A DNA stretch of 64,000 bases from Lepisosteus oculatus (taxonomy: Eukaryota; Chordata; Actinopteri; Semionotiformes; Lepisosteidae). Below are positions 48,776-60,900 of this stretch, piece after piece. Below the pieces are notes generated by a model. That model was not told the DNA's origin. It worked only from the letters and a program-made list of their open reading frames with translations, and did no database searches. The DNA is taken from the NCBI RefSeq assembly GCF_040954835.1, contig NC_090707.1, forward strand, positions 24,384,570 to 24,448,569, read 5' to 3'. The position numbers and the translations under genes were made by a program. Numbering within the stretch: the stretch's first letter is position 1; each line of letters begins with the position of its first letter.

Positions 48776-48930
48776 ATGTATGAATGGATAGTTAACGGCA
48801 TCACGTCGTTCTTTGTTCCACGTTCCCGGCAAAGGACGCGGAGTCCTCCCGGCACCGAGACCCCGCCGAGTTCCGCCGCCGCTCCTCGGCTGCAGAGCCG
48901 CGTCAGCCCCGCTAAGAGAAATTACCAGAG
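48776..48930 (+). CDS. senp2: senp2 exon 1 (residues 1-52)
   Basis: Starts MYEWIVNGITSFFVPRSRQR; the rest is Arg/Pro/Ser-rich. The frame is open upstream to 48677 but has no ATG there. Donor gtcggt, phase 2 out. GC-rich, within the CpG-rich promoter zone. Confidence 0.87.
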
Positions 48931-51900
48931 GTCGGTGTGTTGCAGGTTTGAGCGACGGGGGACGGGTGTGCAGACCAGTGCCTCGTTAACTTTTTCTTTA
49001 TTGACATGTTTTGTTTCGAAGTCAAGTGGCAGTTTGATAAGAATAACGAGAAACAATAATGGTTAATGAAATGAAATAGTGTGTCGAACACGTATTTGTT
49101 CGAGTCATGCCAAGTTTGTTTCGGCGTTTTAAAAACCGTAACTTAGACAGTGTCGTGGAGTTTACTTCAAGACGTTTTGCTTTCCAATTGTCTTTGCTAG
49201 TGAAGTTAAATTGCAACTTTACGCATTGATAGCTCGTTACCCGTAGTTTTATCGGTGCTAGAATTTGTTTGGCAGAGAATACAATTTTTAACTATTGTAT
49301 TAATTCCGTTTGTCAAATAGCTGAATCACGAATAAACGTTTGAAAAAATAAACTTGACATTTTAGCCTGCCTCTCTTAGGGTCGTAATGTATCCACCTAA
49401 AACCTTTTAAGGTTTTCCCATAAAAGCTGTTTTCATCTGGCTGTCTGGCACAGTGTTCTTGCTGTTGCAGGACATGTATTTGTACTGGTGAAATGTACAG
49501 GTATGGCACCTTACTTAGTTTGCCACAGCATCGAGTTTAGTGAGGAATAACTTTTATTCCAGGTTTTAAAATGGCCTCTGTGTTTTCCCCCTCCCAGCAT
49601 CCAGACATCAGACACCCAGACTGAATGTTCGGGGATCAAAAGACCCAGAAGAGGTATTTTTCAGGCTTGTCTCTCCCTGGTGAAATTGTCAGTGCAGCTC
49701 TGATCTCTAGATTTGTTTTCTTTTTTTGCTTGTTGGGGAAATTAATTCATATGCTAAAAACGAATTTAGTTGGGCCCAGTAACGCCTGTAATTAAATCTG
49801 ATCACCCTATTTATTTACTTGTGCCCAGAAACAATTTTCTACCCTATATAAAAAAAGTATCTTTGCATTAACGTTTCAGCAACATGTTTTGTTCAGTTAC
49901 GATTATAATAAATCAACTTGTCTATTTGGAATGTAAATCATTAAACTCCCTAAACCTGAATAATAAAATGGATGGATGCAAAGGTTTGCTCTTTTCTATT
50001 AAGCAGTTAATGCATATTGAACAACTTATTCTAAACAGAATGTTCTCTTTTTTTTGTGCCTAACAAATCTCACAAGTAAAAGTGAGTATGCTCCAGTTTT
50101 GACATGTGGTGTCTTGTAATGTTTAATCCTTTCTGCCTAGATGGAGCTGTCAGTATTGTCAAAAAAACACTGACGGGAGTCACCGGGTTTTTCAGATTTC
50201 AGAATCCTTTTACTGCTTCTCACTGTGAAACCCTAAAGGTGAACAGCACTTCTCAGGTAGGTACTCTGTTTTAATTAAATACCATTTCAAAGAGTAGATT
50301 TTCTTTACAGATTCTCTAGTCCAAAACTGTTTTTACAGCAATACCATATTTAAGAAAGGACAATTGGAGGTTTAAGGAGTATTATTAGATTCTGAAGTGT
50401 TTCTCTAAAGTGCCATACAAAAGTATTCAGACCCTTGTTGTTTTAAAGCTTGCACTTTGTGTAACATTTATTTTTGCTATATCAACAAAGTTCTCCACAC
50501 AAAGCAGGAAACAAAAATGAGTCAATTGAAAATTCATATGAAAGAAAAATGGAAACATCATGATTTCATAAGTATTTAATAATAATAATAATAAACTTTA
50601 TTTTATATAGCGCCTTTAAAGGTAGCGTCTCAAAGCGCTTTAAAGGATGACAATAACAATAAATAAGAAGACTGCAACAATAAATAAGAAGAATACACAA
50701 GATAAGATACAATTACAATTACAACAATAACAATAGAGGAGACCATGGAAGGTGGTACTTAGAAGAACAGGAGTGAAGAATGGAACCAGTTAAATAAAGG
50801 CTTTTCTGAAGAAGAAGGTTTTGAGTCTGGATTTGAAGGTGTTTAGAGAATGTGACTCTCTGATATCCTTGGGCAAAGAGTTCCAGAGCTTGGGGGCATA
50901 GCAGGAGAAGGCCCTGTCACCCATACAATGTAGACGGGCTTGGGGGACAGTAAGGAGGGCAGAATTTGAAGAGCGGAGGTTGCGAGGTGGGGAGTAGGGC
51001 AATAATAGTTCAGACAGGTATTGAGGTGCCAAGCCATGTAGAGCCTTATAGGTGAGCATGAGGATTTTAACGTCTACGAGGAATTTGACGGGAAGCCAGT
51101 GCAAGGACTCCAGGTTAGGAGTAATGTGAACACTTGCACTAGACCTGGTCAGGATTCTGGCTGCTGAATTGTGGACATACTGCAGTTTGTTCAGAGTAGA
51201 TTTAGATACCCCAGAGAGTAGAGCATTGCAGTAGTCAATTTGAGAGAATACAAATATGTTGATCAGCTTTTCAGCCACAGTTAATGATAGCATAAGGCGT
51301 AGTCTTGCGATATTTCTAAGGTGAAAAAAAGATGTTTTGACAGTATGCTGTACATGTGGGTCGAATGTTAAGCTAGAATCAAACATAACCCCAAGGTTTT
51401 TCAATTTTGATTAAAGTACAGAGCCATCTACAGATGGGTTAAAGGACTGGCTTTACGAAGTTGATGGGGGTACCAATAAGCATGACATCAGTCTTGTCAC
51501 AGTTAAGATGAAGGAAGTTTTGAGTCATCCAAATTTTTATGTCAGAGATGCAATTAGATAGAATAGAGACAGCCACATCAGTGTCAGGTTTGGTATGGAT
51601 GTATATTTGAGTATTGTCAGCGTAAAAATTAAAGCTGAGGCTTTGTGATCTTAAAAGCCGACCAAGTGGGAACATGTAAATGCTGAAGAGCAAGGGGCCC
51701 AGTATTGAGCCCTGGGGGACACCAGACTTGACAAGACCAATTTCAGACCTGTACCCATTGAGAGAGACAAAGTGACAGCGATCAGTGAGGTAAGATTTAA
51801 ACCATTTTAGGGCAGTGTCAGAAACTCCAAACACAGTCTCAAGATGAGAAAGTAAGATGTTATGGTCAACGGTGTCAAAGGCAGCACTGATATCGAGAAG

Positions 51901-54900
51901 GATGAGTATGGAAAGAGAACCAGAATCAGAAGTTATTAGGAGATCGTTGGTGACTTTGACCAGGGCGGTTTCTGTGCTGTGAAGTTGACGGAAGCCAGAT
52001 TGGAGGGGTTCGAAAAGGTTGTTTGTCATGAGGTGGTTATGTAACTGAAGTGTGACAGCACGTTCTAGAATTTTTGAGAGAAAGGGTAAGCTGGAGATGG
52101 GGCGAAAGTTGTTAAAATTGTCGAGAGCCATGTTAGGCTTCTTTGGCATGGGGGTAATGGCAGTAGTTTTGAGGACCGTTGGTACAATGCCAGTGCTCAA
52201 GGATTCGTGTATAATATTGAGGACAATGGGACAGAGAGAAGAGAAACAGGACTGGAATAAAGTGGTGGGAATGGGATCTAAAATAGATGTGGTGGGTTTC
52301 ATGCCCGTAACTAGTTTGTTTAGGGATGCTGAGTCAAGAAGAGAGAAGCTGGAGAGACGGGAACCAGAGAAGTTGGATGAGGAGGTATGGAAATGATATC
52401 CGTAGTGGAGAGAATGTGATGCCGGATGTTGTCAGTCTTAGAACTAAAGAAATCTAAGAATGTGTTGCAAAGTTGTGATGAGGCAGGTAATGTGGTAGGG
52501 CAGTTTGGCTTGAGCAGTCTCCACCTACACCACCTACGCTCAAGTTTGCGAGAGGCTGCCTTCATGAATCGCAGATGGTCATTGTACCAGGGGGCAGGGC
52601 GAGAGAAGGAGATGGTTCTAGTTTTTAAAGGAGCAAAGGTGTCGAGGGTAGATAAAAGAGCATTGTCAAGTAACTGTATTTTGTCCTCTAGAGGGTCAGA
52701 GGAAGAGAAACAGGATAAGGAGGACAGAACATAATTTGCAAACCTTGGGTGATCAATTGGTTGCCAGTTGCAGAAATTTACAGAGCGTGGGGAGGAGGTG
52801 TTAGAAACGGGTAATTCCAGATTAAAGAGAATGGCTAAGTGGTCCAGGAGGCCTAGATCAAGGGGAGAGCAGTGGGAGACAAAGGAGTCATTTGCAATAA
52901 TAAGATCTAAGGTGTGTCCTTTATGTGTAGGGGTACAAACAAACTGAGTAAGGTCAAAGCATACCAAAAGAGAAAGGAAGTCTTTAGCCAGACTGGAAGA
53001 GGTTGAATCAATGTGTATATTAAAGTCCCCTAGAATAAGGATCCTTTTAAACTTAAGGGATAAGAATGAGACAAAAAATCAGCAAGCTCACCTAAGAAGA
53101 CTCTACTGGGTTTGGGTGGTCTGTAAACTGTGGCAATAATAGTAGATTGGGGGATAGAAACATTTAAAACAAGACACTCAAAAGAAGAGGGAGGAGGTAT
53201 AGTTATAGGACTTAGACTGTAAAAAAGGTTGTAAATAACAATGATGCCCCTGCCTCTGCCTGAAAGACGCGGAAGGTCAAACAAACCATATCCAGGAGGA
53301 ACTAGTTGGTTGAACAGGAGTCCATCGTTTTGTTTATGCCATGTTTCGGTTAAACACAGAAGGTCCAGTTGTTTTTCTTTGATAATGTCACATAAAAGAA
53401 GAGCCTTGCAGTTAATGGAGCGGGTGTTGGGTAGCGCTGATCTGGCCAGTCTCGGGGATGCAGGGGGAAGCGGAGTGCGGTCTAGGTCCGGTAGCGAGAG
53501 GAGATTTTTTAGATCGGCGCTGGTACGTGATGGACTTACAGATGTGCGCCGAAAGGCAGGGATAGAGACTCCGCAGGCAGACGAATGGAAAAAAAAACGG
53601 CGTCCTGTGCTGCGATGGATGTAGCGAGTCGGTCGTAAAATCCCAGTAAAACGGCAGTAATCTAATGTGTCTTTAACCAGGAAGTAGCTTTGTTTTAGTT
53701 GAAGAAGTTGCAGTGCAGTGTACCTCAGAGACATGATAGATGAATCGAAGACGAGAAGGCGGTAGCAAGTGGTGAAGGTCTTCAGTTGAGTAAATTCACG
53801 ATGCAGTGGAAGTCGCATTTGTGAATTTGTAACGTGGAGCGGATAGCGTGAAGCGGATGAAAATAGGTAAACTAGAAATCAGTGTAATCGAGGAGAAAAA
53901 GGAAAAAAAACATAAGTAGATAAAAATGAAAAACTGGTGAGACCCTTTAGACCCTTTGGTCAGGCAAATCTAATGTAGGTGCACAAAATTATCTTAATGA
54001 ACCACACAGCTGAGTGGCTTTTGTCGGTGTGCAATAATACTGTCCTGTGTGATTTCACAATAAATACACCTGTTTCTATAAGGTCTTTTATTCAAGTTAT
54101 GAATTTCAAGCAAAGATTAAACTATAAAGACCAAGGAGGTTTGAAAACATCTATAAAGTTGTGGAAAAGCACCTATCAAATGAAAGCTATACAAAATTCA
54201 AGTGCACTGAATATCCATTTTAGCACTATGAAGTTGGTCATTAAGAAGTTATTTATGGTGCTGGAATAATAAATCTGAACATCTGCACAGTGCATCACTC
54301 AGCTATCTTCATACCTGCAATCAAGCAGGGAGCAGGAAACTTGTCAAGACTGATGGGAACATAGATGAAACAAACTACTGAAGAATCTTAGACCTCATTT
54401 AGACCTAAAACAGGGGCAGAAATTCACCTGGATAATGATCCATAGCTTCATTGGAGTGGCTTACAAAAGAAAGTGACTGTCCTTGTGCAGGCCAGTCACC
54501 GTCCTGACTCAAATCCTATTGAGAATCTGTAGCAAGATTTGAAAACTGCTGTTCATAAGTCTTCTTGACTGCTGTCAAGAAGAATCACAAAAGTGGCAGT
54601 GGCAGAGACTTAACCCAAAAAGACTTGAAGTTGTTATTGTTGTCAAAAGTTTTAGTTCACGTTTGAATATATGCGCAATCAACATTGTTTTTTTTCTATT
54701 TTTGTGACTTACTGTTAGAATATTTAATTGTGAACATTAAGTTTTTTAATAAAATACTGAGTTTAAAAACAGGATGTATAACAATTTTACCAATTGGGAC
54801 GCTATAGGAAGGGTCTGAATAGTTTTCTAAGGCACTATAAACCCTGGCAAATCTTTTCATCTGCTTTTTTAGTCTGTGAAAGGAATTTTGTACACTAGAC

Positions 54901-57900
54901 ATTTACAAGGGATGTGTATCAATTACGGATTTAAATGTCTAAAAAAAACATCTGTGTAAAAGCTAAATTAAATGCCACTTTTCTTTCTTGGACACAATGA
55001 TTAAGATGATGTTTTTTAAATTGTGTGCTTTGAACCAGAGCAATTTTAAAATATTCATACATAATAAAAAGCTTTGCTTTACAATGATAAAAGACTTAAG
55101 TAGATAACTCAAAGGTGAAGTAATTAACCTGGTTAAAAATAAAACAAGTTTCTATAGTACATAGTAGTTCAAGTACAGTAGGTAGCTGCATCAGCATTCA
55201 TAGGCTGCAAAGGAACAGGTAACGGGTTTGTTCCATGCTGAAAAGAAAGGAAACGCCACATTTAGGCCATGGAGCCTTCTCAGACCTGAAGAAGGCTCCA
55301 CGGCCGAAATGTTGTTTCCTTTCAGCATGGAATAAACCCGTTATCTGTTCCACAGTAGATTATAGTCTGTTATACAAACCACGAGTCACAGAGGCACAAA
55401 ATGCAGCATACAAAACATGATTCTGGATATTTTATTTACTTGACTACTCGCTTACAAATAAGTTCACAATTGTCTCTCGTTTTTGTGAACTGTCCGAGAA
55501 CTCTGTAAACTAGGTTTTGGTATTGTACGGGTATAAAGAAAAAGATCAATGAAATGAGAATGCCCTTTAGGCCAACTTTTCCTGTGACTTTCCACATGTT
55601 TGAAATCAATTCTTATTATTTTATTAATAATCGATATACATGATAGTATAAAATGTTAACTGTTACTTTATTCAAGGCTCTTCCAGCTACGTTGTCTGGG
55701 GATAATAACATTCAGAAGAAAAGTCCAAATAAGTGCATTAAAAGAATGGAGTTAAATTTGGGTAAGAACTGCATTTAAATATTTCTGCAGTGATCTAGCC
55801 CACTTATTAATATATTTCATGAAGAAACTTTTGTGAATTCTCTTATTAAAATGGAATATCAATTTAATGTTTTATGTCCAGTTCAACCCCTTAAAGTGCA
55901 TTAGATAATTTTTTTAAGTTTAAAAAATATTTTAATGTAGCACCAGCTTATTTGGGGTTTACATTTGCTATGCAGTTAGGATGCAACCTGCAATAAAATA
56001 CTTTGTCACATTGTATTACTTTACTGATTGTACAAAATGTCCTTTCGATTTTGTATTACATGATGCTTTGATGGGGGGGTGGGTCTAACCTGTCACTGAT
56101 CACTTACAGTATACAGTACCATAATGTTCATATTTTATTTTTCTATTTACCTCATGTGTGGTAGGCTTTCTTTGTATTGTTTTATCTTTGCACTTATTTT
56201 TTCACCACCAATCGAATGAGATCTGCTACTTTAGTGTGAAATATCCATAGGCATATAAGCCATTTGAAAATCAGTAATGTAGCATATGAAGTTTTAAATT
56301 TGTATGTAGCATAGAAAATCCAAGCAGTGCCATATACTTACATTTAGTGCAGATCCTATTTATAACAAATTAGTAAAGTGTTTAAAATTCTTTGCTAACT
56401 GAAATAAATAGATTTCTTGCTTTTAATTACTTGCTACATCAGCATTCTTGTTTCACTAGTAATAGAGGATTGTCACACTTGGGACATTTAATCTTGCACG
56501 CTTGTGCTAACTTTGCTACAGAATATGTACTGTGGTATTCATGTCCCTGACATTCAAATTCAAATATGCTGTACATTAGTTCTCCACTAGACAGTATAGT
56601 GCAACATGCATGCACTTTTACCAGAATTTTAATTGAAACGGTTTCTTTGGATGGAATTTACTGCTATATGTGGCAGACATGTAATTATGATTAATAATTT
56701 TCATTATTGAATGTAGTGCTTTTAAAATTAATTGATTATAAATGAGGAATTATAATTTTTACATTTGGTATTGACCAGAGTGTAAACATGCTTTATATCC
56801 AGATAATCCAGGCGTCAGTAAGAAAGAGAAAGCTTGGAAGAATTTTCAACCTAAAATTGTACCGATGATTACAAAACACAAGTAAGTATTTTATGCCATA
56901 CGTACTATATAAAGATTCCCTTTACAGTCAAAGCAGCCAGTAAATAAATAAAAAGTCTCCCAAGTGTCAAGTGTTACTGTAGTAGACAAATGCTGAGTAT
57001 GTTTGTTTCTCATTTTATGCCACTCTAGTAATTTTCTCCAGTTTCTGTTTTAATCCTCTTTCACACTCATTCTCTAGCTTTGTGTGTCTGATTTATCCAA
57101 TCTACCTCTTTAGTCTTGAACGGTTTTTCAATTCCTGAAAAAAATTGAAAAAAGTCAGCCAGGAACATTACTTCAGAGTCTAAATACCCAGGTGAAAATG
57201 AATTGGGAACCGATTTAAGACTGTAAAAAGGATTGCACAAAGTGCTGTGGAGGTTTTGTACAAAATATCCAATCATTATTGGAAGCAGATTCCCTGGGAG
57301 TCTTCGAAATGATTTGGATGTGATCCTTAGATTACTCAGGAATTATCCTCTTAATGTGCAATATAAATGGAATGGTTTCCATTCATTAGTAACGTTTATG
57401 TTCTTATTTACTTTTTCTGTCTTGCACCAAGGTGTCTCCTCTTTTCTGTTGCAGTGGTGCAGCCTTATGCACATACAGTGCAGAAAAGTCAAAAGGCAGG
57501 AATCCATGGAGACCCCTTCAGCTTTTGCCCTCTCCGCTGCATCTTAACCACACGATGATGTCTTCTGCTGCGGCCCCCAGCCGAAGCCACAGGCCCAGCC
57601 TAGCAGTGGAAGAGGTGTGCCAAGAGGATTGCTTCTTTCTTCTGTGTTAGGTAGCAGTGAGTGGGAGCAGCTTGTTTGAGCTTTCCTGAGGTACATTACC
57701 TGGGCAGAATGAAAGAGAGCATTGTAAAAGGAATGAACAGCTTTACCAAGTAGTAATAAAGCTTCCTCATGTTGAAAAGACAGGTTGTAAACATTTACTA
57801 TGTTCAAGTACTGAAACTTTTGTTGGAAGACCTGATTGCCAAGGCTCTAAACATGTCCAGTCAGGTAATGTATGTGGTGTGACAGTGCAGTTGTTTTTTT

Positions 57901-60900
57901 GGACTACTAACAGGCGCGAATATATGATTAACCAAGTTCTCTTTTTTAGGCTCTTAAAGAAAATGACAAAAAACATTACAGAGTGTTAGTAGAGATGGTA
58001 TCCAGCAAATACACAAAGAACCACCCATTGCCTTTCAGCAGGGCCAAGCAGTACATGTAAGTATTCCATTGTTCTGAAGGTTTTATTTATTCATTCATCC
58101 AAGAACAAATGAGTTAGTGATCATCTGAATGGCATAAGAGCTGCATAGAGTTATTTATGCATATGTCCAAAACTAATCTTATATACTTTAATTTTATTTC
58201 TCTGATAAAAACAATTGAGAGATTTATTGACTTTGAATCAGACCAACCAAAGAGTTGTTGTTGAGCAAATAGGTTTTGTAGCTTTCACCAAAACAATTGT
58301 ACACGTAGATGTGTGCTTTTAAAACTATTTAAATACACGTAATATGTCAATGTGTGGCCTAGAAATTTTTAGATATGAATCACTTGGTTGAGCTAAGTGT
58401 GCAACACATAAAACTCAGCAAGTTTGTTACTTTGAATATTAAGTTGTGCTCTTGTTTTACAGACCTCTAAGATATAAAAAAATAAGAATATAAGAAATAT
58501 CAGCAAAAGAGAGGAGGCTGTTTTGCCCATCTTGCATGTTTGTTAGTTTAGTAGTAAGTGAATCCAACATTTTGTTTCTTAAGTCTAATGCTTAGTTGTG
58601 CCATTGCTTTGAGGAATTAAAGCCTATCAACAGCCAGGCTTCTCAATCTTGCATTTTGAAAGACTTTTCCTGGAGGTAGGGCAGCATTCACAGTCTTGGA
58701 TTAGATGACAAGGGCAAGTATTTTCAACCTTGTTTGACTTGCCATGAAAAAGATGGCTGAGATTTATAACTCCTAACATCAAAGGTAATCAAAGTAAAAC
58801 ATTTTTACTTTACAAATACGTGGAGCTAAATAGCTTTTAAGGGTGACAATAATTGCTGCAATATCTACATCAATCGCCTCTTCAAACTCTAAAAACCTTA
58901 CAATAGAAGTTATCCCCCTTCCATCATCCATCATTGCTGCTGCATTATGCTGGTTGACGGCCACCGTAGCACACCTGATATACGCATGGATGTGTAGGAT
59001 TTCCTGTGATGTGCATATAGATAACTACATTCATTTTTCTTTCATATACTAGTCAAATACCAGAACAACCAGTGTCGTCCCTGCGTCACACCTACAATAC
59101 GTAATTCCTTGCACCATGGGTATTCAAAGCATTTTAATATACTGTAGGTGATGTTCCAATTAGGTCATCTTGGACCTTATTCAATATACCAGAAAAAACA
59201 TCAAGTTTTCCAGATGTCGCTTGAGTAAATGACAAACCCCACTGACTAATGGAGTTGGCAGAATGTTTACTAAAACTGAAAGAAAGCTTTTCAGAGAAGT
59301 TGCAGTGGAGCATTCTAGGGGAGACATGTAATGCATGCTGTGCAATTTTTAAAAATATTTAGTATTTGTAAACCTGCATGTGTGAAATTGACACCTGTTT
59401 GTTTTGGTGTCAAGACATGTTGCATCTGATTGTTGAACATTGTGGTGCTAATTGCATTGAACCCATCATTTGGCAGCACTCTGGAAAATGTAGCTGAGCC
59501 ATGCATTTTTAATAACATCATAATATCTTTCAAAGAGATGTACTGTAAAACACACCAATATTAAGTTTGCTAAAGCTAATTCAATTTTCCATATTTTTTT
59601 CTCCTTAGATCAATTCCCAAGTGTCTAGATCAAAAAGGTGTAATATTATGCTAAGCTTTGAGGAACTGCATTTAGATCATTTTTATACTATTAGAGAAGC
59701 ACGCCCGACTCACCCGAAGAAGGCTCCACAGCTGAAACGTTGTTTCCTTTCTTCTTTTTTCAGCATGGAATAAACCTTTACTTGTTCCTATGCATGCTGA
59801 TACAGCTACCTACTTGAACTAAATTTTCTAAATATTTTTACAAAGAAAGAATGTAAATGTTTTTAAAGTTATTTACACTTCATTAGTGTGTGAAATTTGT
59901 TTTGGCTTGGTGTCCGATAGTACAGACTAGGTCCTCTGGAATCTGTGGCCAGTACATGCAGTATTGTCATGCCTTTCCTGACCTTAATGTCATTCCCTAA
60001 GTATAGATTGGTGAATCACACATACACGATTGACATTTGTAGGATTCCAGATCTGAGCTGCCCATTTATAATAAGAAGTCATGTTTGTCAACCTTTTCAC
60101 TAACTGTAAACATAGCCACATGTGATTTAAGTTGGTCAACCTACACATCTGCGTTTGTCATGTTCAGTGGGCCTTTGATTACTCTGCTGAATCAAAATTT
60201 AAATTACATTATGCACCTATGGGAAATCGGTGATTATTAGATTATTGCTTTGCTGAACGGCTTAAAGCTTGAGTTGGAACACAGTTTATCAGTGGTTCTC
60301 AAACTGGTATGGATACCAGGAGTGGTACGCGGAGCGCCACCAGCTGGTACGCCATATGACCCTGGAACTTTGTTGTGTGCATTGAAAAATCAAGATGGGT
60401 TTTCATATTTTCTATTTTAATGCATGTCGAATACGCAGCCTACATGCTACGATACAGCGCGCGCTAATACTTGATTGGACACAGAGCTACAATGTAATTC
60501 TCTACCACTCTATAGGAATGCACGCTATGAACGTAAGTGACCAATTGTATTTTAAAAAACTTATCTCCAGCAAATAGAGAGGTAGGAGTAATGTGTGTGA
60601 TTTTGGAACAATGCCAATGTTGTAAACATAGGAATGCATAGAAATGCGTGCTAGGAATGCTGGTAATCTTGTGAGCACAGGAAAGCGTGGTGAATAACTG
60701 AAAAATATTTAAGAACTGTTCTAGGTTAATTTGTGAAAAATACACCGAGCGTCTCTTGTGTTTCGCTCCCATGCGCATGAAATAAAAACTTTTTAACTTA
60801 TGAGACAGATTTCTGAAATGGAAACGGGGAAAAATGCAAGCTTGCATTTTGCTAAAGCAGGTAAGCTCCACACTGTTTTTGAAGAACCTTATTTACTGTT

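Noticed and set aside
57233..57547. 104-codon + strand frame overlapping senp2 exon 6
   Set aside because: Wrong frame. The exon read in the phase set by its neighbours gives the SENP-like end (SLAVEE).
58779..59052. Overlapping small frames on both strands in senp2 intron 7
   Set aside because: No domain, no splice logic; chance frames.
59609..59637. Possible 29-nt senp2 exon (ISIPKCLDQK)
   Set aside because: It has ag and gt borders, but using it puts the next exon (61846) out of frame and into a stop.
60464..60871. 135-codon minus-strand frame
   Set aside because: Antisense of the decayed hAT N-terminal region.
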